Shown: positions 57,819 through 64,000 of the stretch, piece by piece
Position numbering within the stretch: the first letter of the stretch is position 1
Layout: the number at the start of each line of letters is the position of its first letter
Source of the DNA: Xylogone sp. PMI_703
Taxonomy: Eukaryota; Ascomycota; Leotiomycetes
Length of the DNA stretch: 64,000 nucleotides
NCBI GenBank assembly: GCA_021399445.1
Contig: JAJTUQ010000001.1
Span: 1,426,001 to 1,490,000 of the forward strand
Direction of reading: 5' to 3'
The notes under the pieces: generated by a model
Databases searched by the model: none
What the model saw: the letters and a program-made list of their open reading frames with translations, nothing else
Told to the model about the DNA's origin: nothing
Made by a program: the position numbers and the translations under genes

Positions 57819-59716
57819 ATGTCCGCCGCGCAGCTTCTGAATCCTAAAGCCGAGTCAAGGGTATGTTTGCCCCACCATCATAATTTATGGATATATGTTA
57901 ACCTGAGAATAGCGGAGAGGGGAAGCTCTGAGAGTTAATATAAGTGCCGGTGAGGGCCTGCAAGATGTACTGAAGTCAAACTTAGGTCCGAGAGGGACTA
58001 TTAAAATGTATGTTACTCGAATCCTTGCATCTAGAAGACGGCAATACTAATAATCTGCAGGCTTGTTGATGGCGCTGGATCAGTATGCACCCATTCCCAA
58101 ATATAGAGGAGACAGTTTTCTAATACGGCATCACTAGATCAAACTCACTAAAGACGGCAACGTATTATTACGAGAAATGCAAATCCAAAACCCAACGGCG
58201 GTTATGATTGCTAGAGCAGCAACAGCCCAGGATGACATCTGCGGGGATGGCACTACATCAGTCGTACTTCTTGTTGGAGAACTGTTGAAGCAGGCGGATA
58301 GATATATAGCTGAAGGACTACATCCTAGGATTATTACCGATGGCTACGAAATCGCCAAGACTGAGGCACTAAAAGTGAGTTCTGCCCATTCTCAGCTTTT
58401 TATCCTCACCATGACTAATTAGAGGAAATAGTTCTTAGATAGCTTCAAGTTGGAAAGGGAGCCAGATCGAGAACTCTTACTGTCTGTTGCACGAACATCT
58501 CTCTCTACTAAGCTTAATGAGGAACTTGCTGAGAGGCTCACTCCAGCCATTGTCGATGCGGTGCTGGCTATATGGCAACCACCAACAAAACCTGATTTAC
58601 ACATGGTAGAGATTATGAAAATGCAACATCGAACCGCATCCGATACACAACTTATCAGAGGCTTAGCATTAGATCACGGAGCAAGGCATCCCGATATGCC
58701 CAAACGGGTGGAAAATGCATACATTTTAAGTCTGAACGTGAGCTTAGAATACGAGAAATCTGAAATCAATTCAGGCTTTTTCTACTCAAGCGCAGAGCAG
58801 CGTGATAAATTGGTTGAGAGCGAGCGTAGATTTGTGGACGACAAGCTACGAAAGATTGTGGAGCTGAAGAAGGAGGTCTGCGGTAACGATCCCAAGAAGG
58901 GATTCGTTATCGTCAACCAAAAAGGCATTGATCCCCTTTCGCTCGACGTATTAGTTAAAAACGGCATCTTTGCTCTCCGAAGAGCCAAGAGACGAAACAT
59001 GGAGAGATTGCAATTAATCTGTGGTGGTACCGCTCAGAATAGTGTGGACGATTTGACCCCTGATGTTCTAGGTTGGGCTGGACTGGTCTACGAGCACGAG
59101 TTGGGAGAAGAGAAGTTCACGTTCATCGAAGACGTGAAGGACCCCAAGTCTGTGACGTTGCTCATTAAGGGTCCAAATCAACACACGATTACACAAATCA
59201 CCGATGCTGTCCGAGACGGACTCCGAAGTGTGTACAACATGATCGTTGATAAGAGTGTTGTGCCTGGTGGTGGAGCGTTCCAGGTAGCTTGCGCAAGACA
59301 TCTAAACAGCGAAGCTTTCCGAAAGACAGTCAAGGGCAAGGCCCAGTGGGGAGTGCAGGCCTTTGCAGATGCTCTTCTCATCATTCCAAAGACCTTAGCT
59401 GCTAACTCTGGGCATGATATTCAAGATTCGCGTAAGTATATCAAATTGCCCTCTATTTTCATCTTTAAGGCTAATGATTGTCACAGTTGCAAAGCTCACT
59501 GATGAGCAGAAAGAAGGTAACATTGTTGGACTTGATCTCAAGTCCGGCGAGCCAATGGATCCCGTCCTTGAGGGTGTTTACGATTCATTCCGTGTGTTGA
59601 GAAACTGTATCGCCTCTAGCTCGGGCATTGCGTCCAACCTGTTGCTGTGTGACGAATTACTCAAGGCTCGACAGATGGGAAGACAAGCCCCGCCAGGTCC
59701 TGGCATGGATGATTAA
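57819..59716 (+). CDS. CCT6: T-complex protein 1 subunit zeta
   Basis: Six exons (57819-57860, 57913-58007, 58061-58082, 58138-58374, 58432-59431, 59487-59716) give 541 residues, the standard length. The third is a 22-nt micro-exon encoding part of MLVDGAGS. Group II chaperonin features are present: [33 protein letters not shown] with GDGTT at 89-93, NISAGEGLQ, and [14 protein letters not shown] near the C-terminus. The pattern of the apical domain ([32 protein letters not shown]) is that of CCT6. The hetero-oligomeric CCT ring folds actin, tubulin and WD40 proteins in the cytosol. The upstream intergenic region is shared with prenylcysteine oxidase. Confidence 0.97.
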
Positions 59717-61033
59717 AAATATACCTTACACAAAGCTCAAGTCTCGACTCCTGTTTCCGTGGAGCTATTTTCCCGGTGGGATGCGATTTTTGAGAACCTT
59801 CATGGGTTTTCTGGCAATTATTGCACCACATGTCACAAATGTACTGTTAGAAAATGCGCATATCTATTGTGCCGGGTAAGAGATCACAAGACAAGAATAG
59901 AAGACTTGAACATAGTGCCAAGCGAGATATTTGCCGTGATACCGTAGTGTTCTGTGTAGAGACAAGTGGCAGGTCCCTGGATAAGATGTAATTATAATTA
60001 GGCTCTCGAGCTTACTGCATCGCTCCACCCCGCATTACCCCTTTCAGATCAACTGCTAGAGAGATACGACGAGATACGATGCTCTGCAGTGCATAAGGCA
60101 CCGTACTTCCGCCCGAATGGGCCGTCCATGGTCAGTCTGTTTACCGCTTTTGCCTATGTTCCCACCATACCTTCTATAAACATGTTGCGTACCAGCAAAG
60201 CATCAATTAAGGTAGAACTGCTGGCAGAAAAAAAAGATGATGCTGCAGAGATCGCCGGACGGAAGTCGGATTCCTGGGGACCCACGGTAACATTCAACTG
60301 GGGCGAGCCACAGGGCTTTGGACGAGCCGCAACACCGTAAAGGAAGGATCCTTACACCGGTAATTTGAGTTATTAGCGCTCCATAAGGGTGTTGAAGGCC
60401 CAAAACATTAACAGATCATACAATATGGCCCAGCATATATTGCGCATGGTATACAGTAATCTACTGGAGAGTACTCCGTGAGCGACGGATAAATACAATA
60501 ACGCACATAAGCCAGAGTGGTGCACACGTGCAGTTAACATATTACTGTATTGTAACTATTGAAGGCCCCTCCCTAAAAGGGCCACGGAGGAACCAACACG
60601 CGCCTGGACTTGGGCGCTTTTAGGGACGGCGCCTGGTGCCAAGAGCCCGCCAAGGCCTCTTATATAGCAGTCCTTGCCCCTATCGAGCCTGCCAACAGCG
60701 CCTGTGGTGCGTGCCGCTTTTGGACGTGCAGACGGCGGCGAGGGTGAGCCAAGACTCTTGAGGACAGCAGCCGTACCAATTGACTTATCACTCTCTGCCT
60801 GCACTAAATATCTCCTTCCTTTCCTACTTTAAAGACACGAGAGCTCCCCTCTCTCACTGAATCATTTGAGCCCGCTGTAGGCCGCAACATGCTCTGGTCC
60901 AATTCGGCCATTCTTCGATGATAGCCATACTTACTCCCGCGAGACACGCGACCAGGTATATCGGTCCTCCCTTTCGGGCCTCGTGAATTAAGGGTTTGGA
61001 GGGCTCCCAACTGCCCTCTACGAGATAGCCACG
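59717..61033. other. Intergenic region upstream of the GH47 gene
   Basis: These 1.3 kb between two plus-strand genes hold the CCT6 3' region and the GH47 promoter. A GC-rich structured block lies at 60570-60636 and is listed separately. Open frames at 60089-60340 and 60556-61010 show no family features. Confidence 0.5.
60570..60636. repeat. GC-rich inverted and direct repeat block
   Basis: TCCCTAAAAG at 60570-60579 is the exact reverse complement of CTTTTAGGGA at 60617-60626. GCGCCTGG is present at 60600-60607 and again at 60629-60636. The block stands out in AT-rich surroundings, about 400 bp before the GH47 start. It may be a binding site or a structured leader. Confidence 0.6.
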
Positions 61034-64000
61034 ATGTTACGCTTCCGCCGGTATCGAGTTTTCCTTGTCTTCGCCGTCATCCTCACAATCCTTGTCGTGC
61101 GCATGGTGCGCAATGGAGAATGGGATATACCGAGAGCCAGCTCCCTAGATTTTAAGCCGCTAGCCCCAGCATCTGGACCTGAGAAAGCGGTACCAGACAA
61201 TACATACAAGAATGGAGCAGGAAAGGGAGACAAGGTGGAGACATTGGCTGAAAAGGCGCAGTCCACAACTACTCGTATCCCCACGGCAGTCCAACAAAAA
61301 CCGACGGGTCTGGGAGAAAAGGCGAAGCCAGATTCAGCAGCTGCAAAACAACAGCATGATGAAGGAATAGATGAAGAAGCTCTGGGAGCAGTTGTCAACA
61401 CCCCGGCTGCAACCAAGACTCCAGCACCGTCTCCAACTTTCGAATCTGTTCCCAAGGTCTCGCTCCCTGACCGGAAGCCATCTTCTGCCAAGGATGATTC
61501 TTCCGTTGAAGAGATCCACGCAGGTTCACCAGGCAGGCAATCTTTACCAGTGTTCTCAGCAGCTCCGACCACGATCCATTGGGAGCGCCAGAAGGAGCAC
61601 TTCCCGGTCCCTACAGAATCCATAATTCACTTACCAACTGGCCAACCAAAAGCAATCCCCAAGATCCAATACCCCTTCAGTGACGAAAATCCAGAGACAA
61701 AGGCCAAACGTGTCAAGAGGCAAGAGAAAGTCAGAGCAGAGTTCAAACAGGCTTGGGAGGGTTATAGTACCCATGCCTGGCTGCATGATGAGTTGAAGCC
61801 AGTCTCTGGCTCATTCCGTGATCCCTTCTGTGGATGGTCCGCAACGCTTGTAGATGCTATGGATACCTTATGGATAATGGGGCTTTATGAGGAGTTTGAG
61901 GCAGCCGTTGCCGGTTTACAGCAGATAGATTTCACTACCAGTTCAAGATCTGATATCCCCATGTTCGAAACCACCATTAGATACCTTGGTGGTCTTCTTG
62001 CTGCATATGACGTTAGTGGAGGAAAATATAAGGTTATTTTGGACAAGGCGATCGAATTGGCCGATGTGATGATAGGGGCTTTTGACACACCTAACCGCAT
62101 GCCTGTTCTCTACTATAACTGGAAACCGGCATATGCATCCCAACCACACCGTGCTAGCTCGCACTCCAACCTTGCAGAACTTGGGTCTATGTCCATGGAA
62201 TTCACGAGGCTGGCACAGCTGACCAGGGAACCGAGGTATTACGATGCCGTTGCCCGTGTTACAAATGCACTGGAGGATTTCCAGAATAGGGGTACACCAT
62301 TGGATGGCGTATTCCCTGAATCCATTGACGCTTCCGGCTGTAACCGTTCCGTTGTCGTCACCAAACCAATTGGGGTCTCCGTAAACAAAATGACCACGCC
62401 GACCGAAACTGTAGGATATGAGCCTGATAAAGATGAGGACAAGCCAACAGCTAAGGAAGGAGAAAGTTCTAAAGAATCAAAAAAGCCTACTACACCTGGC
62501 GAAATGCCAGAAGCTGAGAAAGCAAGCCAGGCAGCAGAAGACAAGTCAAAAGAGTCCGAACAGAAGATAGTAGCAAGGCAACTCGATTATGGCAGCAGTT
62601 CCAACAGTAATTCTAAGAAGGATGATGAAGACGAGGAGGAGCAGGCCGCAGAAACTGAAACAGACCAGGATGCTAAAATTTCTAAAGACGCATCAGTTAA
62701 AGATACAAAGTCGAGTACAGAAAAGCCCACAACCAAGGTTAAACAAAAGGCAGAGGATAAGGTGCCCGAGCAAAAGCTTGACGAATGTGCACCACAAGGC
62801 TTGGAGTCAGCAAGTGGTGGTGCTGATAAGTTCTCAATGGGCGGAAGTCAAGACTCAACCTATGAATATTTTACCAAAGTATGTTCTCATTCCTATTTAA
62901 TCATATGTACCCGCACTCTGACTCGTTTATAGCAATATCTCCTCCTTGGAGGTCATGAGGAAAAGTACCATACAATGTACATCAAGACCATGAATGCTGT
63001 TCGCAAGTGGATGATCTACCGCCCTATGCTCCCTGACAACAATGATATCCTTTTCTCCGGTCAGATCACCACTGGGTACGGTGGAGCTAATCCAAAACTA
63101 AATGCAGAGGTGACACACTTGACGTGCTTCCTCGGCGGTATGGTTGGTATGGGAGCTAAAGTTTTTGGATTGGAGGATGACATGGAACTTGCAAAGAAAC
63201 TCACCGATGGCTGTGTTTGGGCTTACGATGTAACGCCAACTGGTATCATGCCTGAGTTTTCTACTATGGTACCTTGCGAGGATAGAAATGATTGCACCTG
63301 GAATCAAACTGCATATTATCTTGCACTTGACCCACAGGGAGAAAACAGAGACAAACAGGTTCAGAAGTATCTCGAGGACCTTGAATTCCGAAAGGTGGAA
63401 GAGAAGAAGGCTAGGATTGAGGCTGTCGAGCAGGCCGAGAAAGACCTAAGTGCAGCACAAGCGGCGCTGAAGGCAGCAAAAGAGGCCCTGGCTGCCGCTG
63501 AAGCTGCTGAAGCCGCGGACGAGGAAGATACAGAGGAAGAAGAGGAAGATCAAACAGAAGATCAAACAGAAGAGCCTGAAAATAATACCAAACAGGAACC
63601 AAAAGAAAAGGCAGTAGATAACAAAGAACAACCAGAGGAAAAGCAGGATGACGAAAAGAGGGAATCAGAGCCTCTCACAGATGATGATATACATGATAAA
63701 GCGTCCACCAAAAAAGCTAAGACCACAGACGAAACTGGCGCATCGTCAGGAAAGGCTTACGCTAAGCGGGATATGGAGCTTTCAGGAACTACAGAAGATG
63801 CTAGTGAGGTCGAGAAGTCCTCAGAAGATGTAAAACCCACTACTGTAGATAAGTCTGAAGAGCCAACCAAGACGAAATCCAAGGGCAAAGGGAAAGGAAA
63901 AGGGAAGATCCCAGCCACTCTGGCACCAGACCCAATGCGCCCCCTGACTCACAAGGAGTACGTAGAGCAAAGACTCAACCAAAGTGCCTTACCCCCCGGA
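61034..64000 (+). CDS. GH47 class I alpha-1,2-mannosidase with long insertions (3' end missing)
   Basis: Two exons are visible (61034-62878, 62933 to the window edge), about 971 residues and still open. The protein is a type II membrane protein: a basic start, a span at about 7-26 (VFLVFAVILTILVVRMV), then a disordered stem to about 220. The GH47 barrel begins at about 225. RDPFCGWSATLVDAMDTLWIMGL, FETTIRYLGGLLAAY and AELGSMSMEFTRL are catalytic-core motifs. An acidic low-complexity insert of about 130 residues (about 453-583) interrupts the core before CAPQGLES. A second, about 175 residues of Glu/Ala/Lys/Thr repeats (about 766-942), precedes APDPMRPLTHKEYVEQR. GH47 enzymes trim mannose from N-glycans in the ER or Golgi and mark misfolded glycoproteins. 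The inserts lie between conserved barrel segments, probably on surface loops. The true end lies outside. Confidence 0.92.

Noticed and set aside
60089..60340. 83-codon frame before the GH47 gene
   Set aside because: No family resemblance; ends in intergenic sequence.

Overview
The window reads as nuclear DNA of a filamentous ascomycete (Pezizomycotina; a leotiomycete is my guess, weakly held). Genes are dense on both strands and are cut by short introns with GTRAGT-like donors, CTAAC/CTGAC-like branch sites and YAG acceptors. The gene set is typically fungal (Jid1, TIP20/RINT1, a trimodular NTase-HAD-kinase protein, a Ymc-type carrier). I recognise no transposon, CRISPR array, rRNA or tRNA. 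Exon joins were worked out by hand from frame, splice signals and family conservation. All of them are predictions.

Layout. 1-8 kb: the 3' part of a Sec7-PH ARF exchange factor (+), a HAD-type haloacid dehalogenase (-) and a secreted GH32 fructosidase (-). 8-20 kb: two large gene-poor stretches surround the most unusual pair in the window. One is a trimodular nucleotidyltransferase-HAD phosphatase-kinase (-). The other, reading away from it, is a nucleotide-sugar transporter fused to a glycosyltransferase-like domain (+). 20-29 kb: two conserved proteins of unknown function (-) and a mitochondrial PPR-like protein (+).

29-39 kb: a DNA replication and repair block with primase small subunit PRI1 (-), MSH2 (-), tRNA methyltransferase TRM10 (+) and DNA ligase I (-). 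PRI1 and MSH2 carry the same GACGCG/CGCGTC dyad about 100 bp before their start codons, which suggests shared G1/S control. 39-46 kb: the vesicle tether TIP20/RINT1 (+), a mitochondrial carrier (-) and the Golgi tether COG3 (-). 46-50 kb: mitochondrial RCC1-repeat protein FMP25 (+), then ribosomal protein S26 (-) and ubiquitin-S27a (+) back to back.

50-64 kb: an unknown conserved protein (-), J-protein Jid1 (+), a GH18 chitinase (+), prenylcysteine oxidase (-), chaperonin subunit CCT6 (+) and the 5' part of a GH47 alpha-1,2-mannosidase (+) with two long disordered insertions that runs off the end.

Most genes are housekeeping: vesicle traffic, replication and repair, mitochondrial function, translation and protein folding. 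The part that looks least described is the 10.6-19.7 kb pair. Its products could make a nucleotide-activated compound in the cytosol, carry it into the Golgi and transfer it there.
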